From Candidatus Sumerlaea chitinivorans (lineage in GTDB: Bacteria > Sumerlaeota > Sumerlaeia > Sumerlaeales > Sumerlaeaceae), in the NCBI GenBank assembly GCA_003290465.1, contig CP030759.1, forward strand, positions 1,178,001 through 1,242,000: a stretch of 64,000 nt of DNA, given 5' to 3'. Shown piece after piece: positions 9,239-18,366 of the stretch. Position numbers and translations under genes: made by a program. The notes under the pieces are model-generated. The model saw nothing but the letters and a program-made list of their open reading frames with translations, was not told where the DNA came from and searched no databases. Every line of letters starts with the position of its first letter. Position 1 is the stretch's first letter.

Positions 9239-10093
9239 ATGAGAACGAAGCGTTCGGTCACACAGCCCCAAGAAAAACGTTCATCGGATGGGCGACGCAG
9301 TGGCTTAGACATGCTTGCGCTCGAACGAGACCTGTGGGCTGAGGGCTTTCAGCGGATCGCCGGGGTAGACGAGGCCGGGCGCGGGCCACTCGCGGGACCT
9401 GTGTGCGCCGCAGCCGTCATCCTTCCGCCTGCATGCCGCATCCCGGGCGTAAACGACTCCAAGCAACTCAGTGAGCGGCAACGAGAAAGGCTTTACCCCG
9501 TCATTCTAAGGGAAGCACTTGCCGTGGCTGTGGGACTCGCCAGCGCTGAAGAGATCGATTCGCTCAACATCCTTCAAGCAACAAAGTTGGCAGCGGCGCG
9601 AGCACTGTCGGCATTGCAGATTCCCCCAGACTATGTGCTGCTTGATGCGTTGACCTTGCCCCAGCTTTCTTTCCCCCAAAAGGCCATCGTTCGGGGGGAC
9701 TGCGTAAGTCAGTCCATTGCCGCTGCGTCAATCATCGCAAAAGTCACCCGCGATCGACTCATGCGTCTCTATGCACTGGAGTTTCCCGAATACAGCTTTG
9801 AGTCGCATAAAGGCTATCCAACGCGCCTCCATTACGAACGGATCAGACAGTACGGGTTGTGCAGCATCCATCGCAGGAGCTTTATAGACCTTGGCTTATT
9901 CGATCGTGGGTGCCGAAGGTCCCAGACGTGCCTCCAAAGCGCCCAGCAAATTCAAAGCGCCTCCTCAGAGCAAACCTTGGCGCAACTTGAGGACACCCTC
10001 CGGCTTCACAAAGGTCTTTTGCCACCCGCAGAGATTCGTGAGCTTGAAGAACTCATAGAGCGGAGAAAAAACGCACTCAGGCAAGTTCGGTAA
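9239..10093 (+). CDS. rnhB: Ribonuclease HII
   Basis: A 284-residue protein with the RNase HII signature GVDEAGRGPLAGPVCAAAV near residue 42, which supplies the first Asp and Glu of the metal-binding site, and YVLLDAL and KVTRDRLM for the remaining acids. It removes RNA from RNA-DNA hybrids and starts ribonucleotide excision. The protein is longer than the usual 200-220 residues: about 35 extra residues at the N-terminus and about 60 at the C-terminus, the latter Gln/Glu-rich and helical. An internal ATG at 9311 is another possible start. A four-codon frame (ATG GCG GAA GCA TGA) ends across the start codon used here. Confidence 0.94.
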   Translation: MRTKRSVTQPQEKRSSDGRRSGLDMLALERDLWAEGFQRIAGVDEAGRGPLAGPVCAAAVILPPACRIPGVNDSKQLSERQRERLYPVILREALAVAVGLASAEEIDSLNILQATKLAAARALSALQIPPDYVLLDALTLPQLSFPQKAIVRGDCVSQSIAAASIIAKVTRDRLMRLYALEFPEYSFESHKGYPTRLHYERIRQYGLCSIHRRSFIDLGLFDRGCRRSQTCLQSAQQIQSASSEQTLAQLEDTLRLHKGLLPPAEIRELEELIERRKNALRQVR

Positions 10094-10126
10094 TCCAAGC
10101 GTTTCAGGATACCTGCTGCTCCCGAA

Positions 10127-10942
10127 TTAGAATGGAGACTCCACATAGCCGCGAAAAACAAATCGGGCAGGGCCTTCCAGACTGACGTGTCGTGCACCTT
10201 CCGGCGTTTGCTCGAAAGCAACTCCTAATGTCTCACCACTGCGAGTCTTCACCGACACGGGCGGTTTGACAAAGCCCAAATGAGTTGCCACGATCGCTGA
10301 GGCGATGGATCCTGTTCCACACGCAAGCGTTTCATCTTCCACACCACGTTCGTAAGTGCGAATTGCGAGCGCTTGGGGACCCTCCACCCGCACGAAATTG
10401 ACGTTTGTTCCTTGTGGCGCAAACAACTCGTGGTAACGCAGCCAACGCCCAATGGGCACCACAGATGCCCCTTCGAGATCTTCAACGAAGAGCACGACAT
10501 GCGGAACACCCGTATTCACAAAATGCACGGTGCCATTGAAAATCTCCCCGCGGACCGCCACCATTAAGCGTAGTGAGTGGGCGTCGGTCATGCGCACAGC
10601 CACAGAATCCCCTCTGACGGTGGCTTCGTAAACTCCGGCCAAGGTTTGGAAACGCATGGTGGCGGGTGCAATCCCCTGCGCGTACGCAAAGCGAGCAATG
10701 CACCTACTGCCATTGCCGCATGTTTCTGCTTCGCGACCATCAGCATTGTAATAGCGCATGCGGAAATTGGCTTCTGCGGCCGGCTCCACAAGAAGGACAC
10801 CGTCCGCACCAATGCCGAGTCCACGGCGACACCACTGGGCAAAAATCTCGCTGCGTCCCTGCCCTGGGATAACACCACTGAGGTTGTTGAACACAATGAA
10901 GTCGTTCCCCGCTCCGTTCATCTTCCAGAATTCAAGTTCCAT
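10127..10942 (-). CDS. dapF: Diaminopimelate epimerase
   Basis: 271 residues, normal for the family. It interconverts LL- and meso-diaminopimelate in the lysine and peptidoglycan pathway. The two catalytic cysteines are present in their usual contexts: Cys75 in ETCGNGSRC and Cys208 in LACGTGSIAS. The N-terminal FWKMNGAGNDFIVF motif is also canonical. The gene converges with rnhB (33 bases between stops) and is divergent from the patatin-like gene. meso-DAP in the cell wall is consistent with the amidase at the right edge of the window. Confidence 0.96.
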   Translation of the reverse strand: MELEFWKMNGAGNDFIVFNNLSGVIPGQGRSEIFAQWCRRGLGIGADGVLLVEPAAEANFRMRYYNADGREAETCGNGSRCIARFAYAQGIAPATMRFQTLAGVYEATVRGDSVAVRMTDAHSLRLMVAVRGEIFNGTVHFVNTGVPHVVLFVEDLEGASVVPIGRWLRYHELFAPQGTNVNFVRVEGPQALAIRTYERGVEDETLACGTGSIASAIVATHLGFVKPPVSVKTRSGETLGVAFEQTPEGARHVSLEGPARFVFRGYVESPF

Positions 10943-11020
10943 GGCAAATCCTCGTTACTTTTCAGCCTCGCAAAATGGGTTGTTGACCTTCTCGTCCACT
11001 CCACCGCTAATACCGACGTG

Positions 11021-12445
11021 ATGACCGCTATTCAATTGTTTCAAGGCATGCGAGGCCGAATCTTTCTATTCCTTGCGGTGGGGTGTGTTCTCGTTGTTCA
11101 GCCGAAACTGACCGAGGCGCAAACGAACTACTCTCCGGCATCGAGCGCCTACCACAACATCGTTCGAGTGGGGGCAAACAAGCCACTCACGCCCGAGCAA
11201 AGGAGAAGAGACTACAAGCTTACTCCTCGATATCCTGGCCGACCGCTGGTCATGATGTCGATTGCGGGCGGAGGAAGTCGCGCAGCGTATTACACCGCAT
11301 GTGTCATGGAACAGCTTGCGCAGATACCAAGCCCGAGCGGCAAGGGTTCGATACTCGATGAAGTCCGGGTGATTTCCACGATTTCAGCGGGAAGTCTGGC
11401 GGCGGCTTGGTATGTGCTCCACTATGATGAACGGCACCAGCCCGATTTCTTCGAGCGGTTCAAGAAAGCCATGTCAGCCAACCTTCAATGGCGTGCCTAC
11501 GGCCACATGGCAGTTTTCCCACCCTTAGCGCTTCAGCTCGTTGCCACGCCAATCACACGAACCGATCTATTAGCAAACGAGATGGAGCGATTGCTTGGGG
11601 CAGGCATGGTCACGTTTGATAATTTGCGCGAACTGGAAACACGCCCGCATGACCCGCCGCCGACCCTTATCATCAATGGCACCGCACTAAACTCAGGTCA
11701 GCGCGTTGTGATGACCAATCTTCCCCCCAGCCGCTTTCCAACCCAGCTTGCTGAGGTAGGGCCGAGTGTCAGTCTCAGCCCAACCGATCAGGGGATCTTG
11801 CAACGCTTAGTCCAGCCTCTAACTTTTGAAGACTTCGGTAGCGACATTGGATCATTTCGCTTAGCCCAAGCTGTCGCTGCGAGCGCGGCGTATCCTGTTG
11901 CGCTCGCCCCGGTCCGTCTCAACATCTATCCTGACCATGTTCCACGCGAATTGCTTGGACGTGCCGACGAAGCACTTTTAGAATCCAAGTATTTGTACGT
12001 GGCAGACGGCGGTGTATATGAAAATGAAGGAATGGATCCTTTGATCAGTTTGATTCGCACCCTCCCGGCGAACCAGCCCATCTTTTTGATCGCAATTGAT
12101 GCGTCGCAGCGCATGGAAACAGTGCGTGTCACCGGTCACAAGATTTGGGACCCGTTTTCAGTGGTTCGTAAACTCTACGATATCGGGACTCTTCGTCCGC
12201 TCGCTTATTATGGAAGCATCCTTGGTCAGTATCACAATCCTGACGCCTTCGACGGTGTCATGATTCGAATGGAAGGCTACGAGGAGACAACGGACCGGTT
12301 CCTGCAGAGCATCCCAACAATGTTCAAGCTTTCTTCCCGGCACCGACGCGCTCTGGATCAGGCGGCGTTTGAAAACGTCGAGCGTATGCGGGGGGAACTT
12401 AGACGGGCCTACTTGCGTCTGAGCAACACCAAAGGCAAGCGGTAA
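11021..12445 (+). CDS. Patatin-like phospholipase/acyl hydrolase, exported
   Basis: About 474 residues. The longer frame from 10577 is antisense to dapF and is not used; the ATG at 11021, or the one at 11048, starts directly before a signal peptide (FLFLAVGCVLVV). The patatin fold is shown by the oxyanion glycine motif SIAGGGSRAAYY near 86-97, the nucleophile elbow STISAGS and the catalytic DGG in YVADGGVYENEG. The usual GxSxG elbow has Thr at its first position here (TISAG). Patatins are lipid acyl hydrolases using a Ser-Asp dyad; the signal peptide places this one in the periplasm or outer membrane. Its lipid substrate is unknown. Confidence 0.87.
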   Translation: MTAIQLFQGMRGRIFLFLAVGCVLVVQPKLTEAQTNYSPASSAYHNIVRVGANKPLTPEQRRRDYKLTPRYPGRPLVMMSIAGGGSRAAYYTACVMEQLAQIPSPSGKGSILDEVRVISTISAGSLAAAWYVLHYDERHQPDFFERFKKAMSANLQWRAYGHMAVFPPLALQLVATPITRTDLLANEMERLLGAGMVTFDNLRELETRPHDPPPTLIINGTALNSGQRVVMTNLPPSRFPTQLAEVGPSVSLSPTDQGILQRLVQPLTFEDFGSDIGSFRLAQAVAASAAYPVALAPVRLNIYPDHVPRELLGRADEALLESKYLYVADGGVYENEGMDPLISLIRTLPANQPIFLIAIDASQRMETVRVTGHKIWDPFSVVRKLYDIGTLRPLAYYGSILGQYHNPDAFDGVMIRMEGYEETTDRFLQSIPTMFKLSSRHRRALDQAAFENVERMRGELRRAYLRLSNTKGKR

Positions 12446-12455
12446 CCACACAAAT

Positions 12456-12842
12456 TCATCCGATAAGACTCGCGCACATGGGGCATGTCTTCGCCGATTT
12501 CGGCACAAACGCGCCGCATACCCGGCACATCACGCGTTCAATTTCAGGTTCGCGCGTGTGCTGACGAAGTAAATCGTGCAGTTCGATATCCGAAATCCCA
12601 GACCGACGAAATGGCTCAATCCGTTTCTCAATCGGCCCACTTTCCGATGCGCGATGGGCGTGCTCTCCCTTACCTTCCGCACTGTCGGTTTGTGTTTGCA
12701 TACGGTGCTCGACGAGGTAAAGCGCAAGCTCCACGATGTAGTCCACGAACTCTTCTTCATCTTTGAAGAGGTTCACGTTACGCTTGAGGATCTCGATGAT
12801 TTCCTCTTTTGTGAACTGCTGCTTGCCTTTTTTATAGGTCAT
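12456..12842 (-). CDS. Small protein with C-terminal zinc ribbon, function unknown
   Basis: 128 residues. The first 50 are helical (KEEIIEILKRNVNLFKDEEEFVDY), the middle is charged and probably flexible, and the C-terminus holds MCRVCGAFVPKSAKTCPMC, two CXXC pairs typical of a zinc ribbon. It sits 21 bases downstream of hisB and is probably co-transcribed. Zinc ribbons of this kind are found on many regulators and adaptors, so no specific role follows from it. Confidence 0.7.
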   Translation of the reverse strand: MTYKKGKQQFTKEEIIEILKRNVNLFKDEEEFVDYIVELALYLVEHRMQTQTDSAEGKGEHAHRASESGPIEKRIEPFRRSGISDIELHDLLRQHTREPEIERVMCRVCGAFVPKSAKTCPMCASLIG

Positions 12843-12863
12843 GCGCTTCGCCTCGCTGAAGGG

Positions 12864-13499
12864 CTACAGCAACCCTTTCGTTGATAAAACACCGCGGATG
12901 CGAGGATTTATGCCCACCGCTTTACCGAGGGCTCGCCCAACAGCTTTAAATACGGCCTCCAAAATGTGGTGCAAGTTTGAGCCGTAGAAGAGTTGAACGT
13001 GCATGGTGATGCCGCCGTTCATTGCAAGTGCGCGAAAAAACTCCTCAGCGAGCTCAACGTCGAACGTGCCGACCTTGGACTTTGGTACCGGAACCTCGTA
13101 CCGAAGGTACGGGCGGTTGCATAGATCAAGCACACAACGTGCCAAGGATTCTTCCATCGGCACGTAGGCTTCCCCATAGCGCTCAATGCCGCTTTTATCC
13201 GTCAACGCAACCCGCAGGGCCTGACCGAGCACTATCCCGACGTCTTCCACCGTATGGTGGGCATCCACATGAATGTCGCCCTTGCCCTCAATCTCCAGGT
13301 CGATCAGGGCATGGCGTGCAAATAGGTCGAGCATGTGTTCAAAGAAAGGGATCCCCAATGTTCCCTGGTATTTGCCTTCCCCGTCCAAGTTAAGCCGCAA
13401 CCGCAACTGTGTCTCCTTGGTTTCACGAACCACTTCTGCGAATCGTGTAAGAGGGGCGTTTTTCGGCGTGGGCTTCACTGACCGTTTCCTTGCTGACAT
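12864..13499 (-). CDS. hisB: Imidazoleglycerol-phosphate dehydratase
   Basis: 211 residues, slightly longer than the usual 195-200 because of an N-terminal extension of about 18 residues. It dehydrates imidazole glycerol phosphate in histidine biosynthesis. The manganese-binding histidine motifs FFEHMLDLFARHA, DVDAHHTVED-like (HVDAHHTVEDVG) and GSNLHHILEAVFKA are all present. It is the monofunctional form, without the phosphatase domain of the enterobacterial enzyme. No other his gene lies nearby; its downstream neighbour is the zinc-ribbon gene. Confidence 0.95.
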   Translation of the reverse strand: MSARKRSVKPTPKNAPLTRFAEVVRETKETQLRLRLNLDGEGKYQGTLGIPFFEHMLDLFARHALIDLEIEGKGDIHVDAHHTVEDVGIVLGQALRVALTDKSGIERYGEAYVPMEESLARCVLDLCNRPYLRYEVPVPKSKVGTFDVELAEEFFRALAMNGGITMHVQLFYGSNLHHILEAVFKAVGRALGKAVGINPRIRGVLSTKGLL

Positions 13500-13678
13500 G
13501 GATTCTCCTTATCTTTTTGCATCAGGTTCTCCGGACGACGGGCAAGCAATGGGCGGTCCTCGAAGAGAATCTGCTCTGCAACCTCGTCCATTCCACTGCC
13601 TGCAAAAGCGTCCGCGGCTTCAAAACTTGCACTTGGCGGCACCTTTTTACCGCGACGCAGATCTGTTTTTCTCATCAT
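13475..13678 (-). CDS. Possible short protein upstream of hisB (doubtful)
   Basis: A 67-residue frame whose end overlaps the first codons of hisB by 25 bases. The sequence is hydrophilic (DEVAEQILFEDRPLLARRPENLM) with plausible amino-acid use, but there is no clear ribosome-binding site and I recognise no family. It could be a leader gene of the hisB operon or a chance frame. Confidence 0.3.
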   Translation of the reverse strand: MMRKTDLRRGKKVPPSASFEAADAFAGSGMDEVAEQILFEDRPLLARRPENLMQKDKENPCQQGNGQ

Positions 13679-13833
13679 CTATCGTCCGTAGCTACGCGTC
13701 CAAGGATTTAGGTACCTCTTGAGAAAACTCAAGCCGGAGCTTTAAGCAAGCAAAAGCGTGCTGATAACCTTGGAGAATTCAAGAAGTGACGAAAGGTCAT
13801 CCCCTCAGCATCGAGGCAGTAGCGGTAAGCGAT
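13500..13833. other. Intergenic region between hisB and the sugar ABC operon
   Basis: Apart from the doubtful short frame at 13475-13678 this stretch shows nothing recognisable. It should contain the hisB promoter on the minus strand and the end of the transcript of the sugar transporter operon. Confidence 0.35.
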
Positions 13834-15279
13834 TTACTTTTTGCGTTCTTCGCGAGCGAGGGCTTCGGCCTCATTCACCGGATCCACAACCCTGCGTTTG
13901 AGCTCCCGCTCAATGCGGGCCACCGCATCCCTCGTCGTCGTTTTGCGCTGAAGTATCAGGTTGAACTCGGGGTTAAAAATTTCCGGCTCAATAATGTTTG
14001 CGAGCGGAATCGCCGGCAGAGGCTTCGCCAAATTGATTTGTTCAATGAAGATCGGCACTTCTGGGAATTGGGACAAATCCAGATTTTGCTGAGCTGCCAA
14101 CAGCACGGGAATCTGCCCCAAGCGCTCCGCCCACTGGCGCTGAACAGGTTCACTCGTGAAGTAGAGGAGGAACTCGAGTGCGATCTCGGGATATTGGCAG
14201 GTGGTGGAGATCACCGCGTTTTGACCCCCAATGTTGCCCGCCGATAAGGTAAGTGCAGCGCTCGATTCTTCGGCAGTGTCTTGGGGCACAAGTCCGAGAG
14301 CCTTGGCCTCGGCAAGGGGCACGCGCGGGATCAGCGCCACACCGAAGTCCAGTCCAGAGGAGCGAAAGTTTTCAATCATCCACGGGCCCGTCAGGACCAT
14401 CGCGTAGCGCTCGTTGAGAAAACCTTGGTCCGGATCGAGCGCACCATCACGCCACGCACCGCCTTCAATCCCGTCGCGAAGATAGAAATTCGCTTTTCGG
14501 TCGAGCGCCGCAATCGCCCGTTCACTATTGATAGCCGGCACGAGCATGCCATCCGAATTTCGGCTTACGATTTCAGCACCATATTGATTGAGAAACGGCA
14601 TGGTAAACCAAAGGCTACCGTTCATACCGAAGCCGTAAATGTTCTTCGCCGGTTCCGTCAGAACCTTTCCGTAACGAATGAATTCGTCCCAGTCTCGTGG
14701 CGCACGGTTTGGGTCCAAACCGGCAGCCTCAAGCTCTCGAGCTTTGGCGCGAAACATGCGCTTATTGTAGAAAAGCGCAAGGGTCGTGGTCTGTGCGGGT
14801 AACCCGTAAAGATGCCGCTCCCCTCGCAAGTAAACCACGTTCGTATCAAAAGCGCCAGCGACGTATTTCTTTCGCAGGTCATCAATAGTGGGTGCTGGAA
14901 AACTCTTAAGCTGGTCAATGGGCCGAATGACCCCACCGCAGACAAGCTGCACCATCGCGTTGGCGTCCACAAACGCGATATCGGGCATCTGGCGTGCAAG
15001 GGCGGCCGTGCGGATTTTGCGTACCATGTCCATGAAAGGGACCTGCGACTCGACAATCTCAATCTTTGGGGTACGCTCGGCATTCCACTTGGTAACAAAC
15101 TCGCGAATGTTTTCCCGCAGAAGGGTCACCTCACTGAACTTAAATCCCTGCCAGATGGTGAGGCGAACGGTTTGGCTTTTCTCAGAAGCCTGCACTGGTG
15201 GCGCCATAACCAGCCCCAGAGTGAATAGAGCACATACCAGCGGAAGCCCCCACGAAATAAGGCGATTTCGGTCTCTCAT
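13834..15279 (-). CDS. ABC transporter extracellular sugar-binding protein (family 1, MalE-like)
   Basis: About 481 residues from the ATG at 15279, which overlaps the stop of the upstream permease as ATGA. The longer frame to 15492 is antisense-like and lacks a signal. Residues 1-31 form a signal peptide ([17 protein letters not shown]). The rest has the layout of family 1 solute-binding proteins: an N-terminal IWQGFKFSE segment, [17 protein letters not shown] in the hinge region, and a C-terminal region with [11 protein letters not shown]. It would deliver an oligo- or monosaccharide to the two permeases encoded just upstream. No ATPase gene is in the operon, so a shared MsiK/MalK-type ATPase is likely. 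An unusual feature is a charged C-terminal tail ([10 protein letters not shown]). Confidence 0.88.
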   Translation of the reverse strand: MRDRNRLISWGLPLVCALFTLGLVMAPPVQASEKSQTVRLTIWQGFKFSEVTLLRENIREFVTKWNAERTPKIEIVESQVPFMDMVRKIRTAALARQMPDIAFVDANAMVQLVCGGVIRPIDQLKSFPAPTIDDLRKKYVAGAFDTNVVYLRGERHLYGLPAQTTTLALFYNKRMFRAKARELEAAGLDPNRAPRDWDEFIRYGKVLTEPAKNIYGFGMNGSLWFTMPFLNQYGAEIVSRNSDGMLVPAINSERAIAALDRKANFYLRDGIEGGAWRDGALDPDQGFLNERYAMVLTGPWMIENFRSSGLDFGVALIPRVPLAEAKALGLVPQDTAEESSAALTLSAGNIGGQNAVISTTCQYPEIALEFLLYFTSEPVQRQWAERLGQIPVLLAAQQNLDLSQFPEVPIFIEQINLAKPLPAIPLANIIEPEIFNPEFNLILQRKTTTRDAVARIERELKRRVVDPVNEAEALAREERKK

Positions 15280-16172
15280 TCCTTCACACTCCCGGTGGTT
15301 AGGCCTTGGATAAAGAACCGCTGTGCGACGATGAACAGAAGCGCAATCGGTAAAATAGAGAAGCAGGCGCCCGCCATCATCCGCTCCCACTGCACCTGAT
15401 ACTGACCTTGGAAAAAGCTCAATCCGACGGGGAGGGTCAGGAGTTTCGAATCGGGCGTGTTGACGATGAGCTGCCACAGGAAATTCGACCACTGACCCAC
15501 AAATGTGAGAAGGAACAGAGTGATCATCACCGGAGTCGAAAGCGGCACCACGACCCGGAAAAACGTGCCAAGCTCGCTGGCCCCGTCCACGCGCGCTGCT
15601 TCCAGAAGACTGTCAGGCAACCCGCGGATATGTTGGCGCAAGAGAAACAGACCAAAAATGTTCGCGGTATGGGGAAGAATCATGGCTGCGTAGGTGTTGA
15701 TCCACCCGAACTTCAGCACCAACCGATATTGGGGGACCATGAAAATGATTCCCGGCACGAGCATGATGGTGATGAGAGCCGCGAATAGCATCTCGCGTCC
15801 GGGGAACCGCTTTTTGGCGAAGCCATACCCCGCAAGCGTACATATTGTCACCGTTACGACCGCGCACCCTGCGGCCACGACAAAACTGTTCCACGCAAAG
15901 CGGTAGAATGGAAAATCTTTGTCAAAGAGAACATCCTTGAAGTTTTTTAAGGTGTAAAGGTCTTGGCCCGGCTCAGGGATAAACACGAGCTTGGTGCCAA
16001 AGCCGGGAGCCTTGAAGGCAGTGACGACCATCCAGATAAGCGGTAAATGGACGAGAAGAAGCACGGGAAGCAACACCGCATAAACAACAATGTAGCGGAC
16101 GACTTTGCGGTTCATGGAGAAAGCCGAGGCGCTGGAATCACGAGACTCGATGACATTAGCTGACGAGAACAT
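15276..16172 (-). CDS. Sugar ABC transporter permease, MalG-like
   Basis: 298 residues with six predicted membrane helices. The cytoplasmic EAA loop, [21 protein letters not shown], contacts the ATPase in this family. It starts three bases after the stop of the MalF-like gene and overlaps the binding-protein gene by four bases, so the three genes are translationally linked. The MalF-like permease, this protein and the binding protein form an importer of the carbohydrate-uptake CUT1 type. Confidence 0.92.
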   Translation of the reverse strand: MFSSANVIESRDSSASAFSMNRKVVRYIVVYAVLLPVLLLVHLPLIWMVVTAFKAPGFGTKLVFIPEPGQDLYTLKNFKDVLFDKDFPFYRFAWNSFVVAAGCAVVTVTICTLAGYGFAKKRFPGREMLFAALITIMLVPGIIFMVPQYRLVLKFGWINTYAAMILPHTANIFGLFLLRQHIRGLPDSLLEAARVDGASELGTFFRVVVPLSTPVMITLFLLTFVGQWSNFLWQLIVNTPDSKLLTLPVGLSFFQGQYQVQWERMMAGACFSILPIALLFIVAQRFFIQGLTTGSVKE

Positions 16173-16175
16173 GGG

Positions 16176-17120
16176 TTAGCTCTCCTTGCCGAGGAACCTG
16201 AAATTCAGCCACGTGATCACAAGAGCAATGACAAGAAGGATGAACGACATGGCGGCAGCATGGCCGTAGGATGCATTGTCGAAAAGCTGATAGAGATAAA
16301 ACCCCGAGACCCGCGCTGACTGAACAGTGGTTCCCATGAAGGAGAACGCGGCGCCGCCGCCTGAGCGGGTCAGAGCGTAAAACTCAGAGAAAGCATTGAG
16401 GACACCGACCAACCCCGTCACCGACATGAAGAGGATCATTGGGCGAAGAAGAGGAATCGTGACGTAGAAGAGTTTCTGTCGGGCATTCGCTCCGTCAATC
16501 TCGGCCGCTTCAAATACTGACTCGGGGATGTTGTTGAGGGCGGTCAGGAAGAGCACCATCCCAAATCCCATCCCTTTGAGCACCATCGCAAAGGCGATAC
16601 TTGGCAGAATGGTCACGGGGTTGTCCACAAACCCATGCTTCGTAAACCACTCAATGCCGAACCACCGGAAGAGTGCGGCAAGCGGCCCTTCTGTGGGATT
16701 GTAAAGAAGCAGCCAGATAATACCGACGACAAATACGTCAAATACGTGCGGTAGGAAAAACGCAGCACGAAGGGTTCGGTAGCCGGGAAGCTTGGTGTTG
16801 AGAAGGAGTGCAAGTCCAAGCGCCGCCGCAATCTGGGCGGGGATCAGAAGCAAAGCGTAGATGAAAGTAGCGAGCAAAGCCCACCAGAACGCGGGAGTTC
16901 GCAGAAGATCGAGGTAGTTGTGGAGCCCCACAAACCGCATATCTGCGAACTGATCGAACCATGAAGAGTAAAGCCATGTTTCTCGGAAACTTAGGTAAAA
17001 GGAGTACCCAATGGGAAAAACCAGAAAAACGACCGCCACGGTGAGAAACGGTAAGATGAATGCATAGCCCCATACAGTATCGTACCAAAGCCAGATGGGG
17101 CGCGATCGTTTGGGATTCAT
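16176..17120 (-). CDS. Sugar ABC transporter permease, MalF-like
   Basis: 314 residues and six membrane helices, with the EAA loop EAAEIDGANARQKLFYVTIPL. It is the first gene of the transporter operon. A strong terminator for the upstream secreted-protein gene ends only about 20 bases before this start, so operon transcription depends on readthrough or on a promoter in or around that hairpin. Confidence 0.92.
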   Translation of the reverse strand: MNPKRSRPIWLWYDTVWGYAFILPFLTVAVVFLVFPIGYSFYLSFRETWLYSSWFDQFADMRFVGLHNYLDLLRTPAFWWALLATFIYALLLIPAQIAAALGLALLLNTKLPGYRTLRAAFFLPHVFDVFVVGIIWLLLYNPTEGPLAALFRWFGIEWFTKHGFVDNPVTILPSIAFAMVLKGMGFGMVLFLTALNNIPESVFEAAEIDGANARQKLFYVTIPLLRPMILFMSVTGLVGVLNAFSEFYALTRSGGGAAFSFMGTTVQSARVSGFYLYQLFDNASYGHAAAMSFILLVIALVITWLNFRFLGKES

Positions 17121-17140
17121 GTTCCTCTTCGCCTCTCCTC

Positions 17141-17181
17141 AAGAAAAGGGCGGCAGATCGCGCTTCTACGATCTGCCGCCC
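17141..17181 (-). terminator. Rho-independent terminator after the secreted carbohydrate-binding-like gene
   Basis: Read on the minus strand, GGGCGGCAGATCG and CGATCTGCCGCCC form a perfect 13-base stem with an 8-base loop, followed by TTTTCTT. It lies 56 bases after the stop at 17237 and just before the MalF-like start, so it may limit expression of the transporter relative to the secreted protein. Confidence 0.88.
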
Positions 17182-17236
17182 CTGCCAACCAGTTCAAAGC
17201 CAACGTCAAGCTCTCGTGGATTCTATTTCGTGCGCA

Positions 17237-17929
17237 CTATTCAAGTGTAAATGCGGAAAGTGCGACCGGGAGATTGACGGGTCCCGAAGGATTGGAAAGC
17301 ACCTGCGGCGAAGAAGGATTCCACTCCGCACATGGGGTGTCATAAGGTACTGAGGTGAACAGACCATGTGCGTTTTGATCACCGGTCAGGTAGAACTCAA
17401 CCTGTCCCTGCTTTGATGCACGCATGTTGAGCACACTTTTGGCCACGCGGCATTCGATCCAACCGGTGGATGGATTAGAGTTCGCTTCTGAGGTGCCGAT
17501 GTTGGTGCCGAATCCTTGCCACGCAGAGCCGTTCCACGTGTGTTGCTCAATCCAACTGTTATTGCAATTGCCACGGATCACCACATCTGGCGCATCCCCA
17601 ACCGAGTTGGTCGGGAAACTGAAATTGATTTGACGTCCCCACGTCTCTTGCGTATTGCCGCCGCCACTTTGCGAATCGATCGCAAAACCAAAGCTCATCC
17701 ACCCAGCCAAACCAGAAATTTGCGCACCAAAGTAGACGTAGCTTGCGTCGTCCGTTACGTAAAGATCCGTCGCAGTCGCACCGGCACCGCTGAAGCCAGG
17801 ATTTGAGTTGGTCGCAACCGCCGGTCCCCAAACGGAGACCCCATCAAACGTCCCATCAATGGTCGGCGTGCCAGCATAAATACCAGCAGATACAGCTGAA
17901 ATCGCAATGACGGAAAGCAGTCTTTTCAT
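17237..17929 (-). CDS. Secreted protein with CBM9/DOMON-like carbohydrate-binding appearance
   Basis: 230 residues with a clear signal peptide (MKRLLSVIAISAVSAGIYAG). The mature protein begins TPTIDGTFDGVSVWGPA and has DLYVTDDASYVYFG, a pattern typical of CBM9-like and DOMON beta-sandwich domains that bind sugars. It ends in NLPVALSAFTLE, like the linker that in many secreted proteins precedes a C-terminal sorting domain, but here the protein stops. AGGAGG lies 9 bases before the ATG, so expression may be high. It sits upstream of the sugar importer and opposite a LacI regulator, so a role in sugar capture is likely. Confidence 0.72.
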   Translation of the reverse strand: MKRLLSVIAISAVSAGIYAGTPTIDGTFDGVSVWGPAVATNSNPGFSGAGATATDLYVTDDASYVYFGAQISGLAGWMSFGFAIDSQSGGGNTQETWGRQINFSFPTNSVGDAPDVVIRGNCNNSWIEQHTWNGSAWQGFGTNIGTSEANSNPSTGWIECRVAKSVLNMRASKQGQVEFYLTGDQNAHGLFTSVPYDTPCAEWNPSSPQVLSNPSGPVNLPVALSAFTLE

Positions 17930-18013
17930 TTGGATTATCCTCCTAAGACATAATGATGTTTACTACTTTTGCTGTTATGTTGGGGTAAAAAGTGCCAGGA
18001 ATTCAAGCAAAAA

Positions 18014-18029
18014 ATTGAATCGATCCAAT
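18014..18029. promoter_or_regulatory. Candidate LacI-family operator
   Basis: ATTGAATCGATCCAAT is a 16-base near-palindrome with two mismatches and a central CG. This matches the general form of LacI/GalR operators, TTGNAANCGNTTNCAA-like. It lies about 85 bases upstream of the secreted-protein start, in the region shared with the regulator gene, as expected for local control. Confidence 0.5.
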
Positions 18030-18346
18030 GTAGGACAAACCCTGACAAAACACACCTCTGCCAGTTAGGGTATCCGCGGACAAACTTTGGCCTGAAAAGC
18101 AGCTCACCATCTCACCGCGATAACCGAGGAAACCAGCTTCAGATCAGCGGCAACACTCAAAAGCCTCGAAAACGCACTGTTGCTCTCAACGGTTCGATGA
18201 TGATGCCGGTGACCCACCCGCGTACGCAGATTCCGAACTAAAAAATGAATTTGACGCGACCGCGCAAACCTTTACGGTATCGCTGAGAATGCGTGCCGCC
18301 GGCGGACGATTCCGAGTAGCGCGTATTCGGTTACTACAAACCTTAC

Positions 18347-18364
18347 GAAATCAGGTACGATTTC
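18347..18364. promoter_or_regulatory. Inverted repeat over the lacI-type ribosome-binding region
   Basis: GAAATC and GATTTC are 6-base arms separated by AGGTAC, immediately before the ATG at 18367. It could be an autoregulatory site or a chance repeat; the AGG inside the spacer is the only ribosome-binding-like sequence for this start. Confidence 0.3.
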
Positions 18365-18366
18365 CC

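Larger units (their letters stand above)
17930..18366. other. Divergent regulatory region between the secreted-protein gene and the LacI regulator
   Basis: This 437-base region separates two divergent genes and contains two inverted repeats listed separately. No coding frame in it looks real. It should hold the promoters of both genes. Confidence 0.55.

Noticed and set aside
10577-11020. N-terminal extension of the patatin-like frame back to 10577
   Set aside because: This part is antisense to dapF and has no family resemblance; the signal peptide begins at or just after the ATG at 11021.
15280-15492. N-terminal extension of the sugar-binding protein
   Set aside because: It lies inside the MalG-like permease gene in another frame; the signal peptide starts at 15279 with an ATGA overlap.
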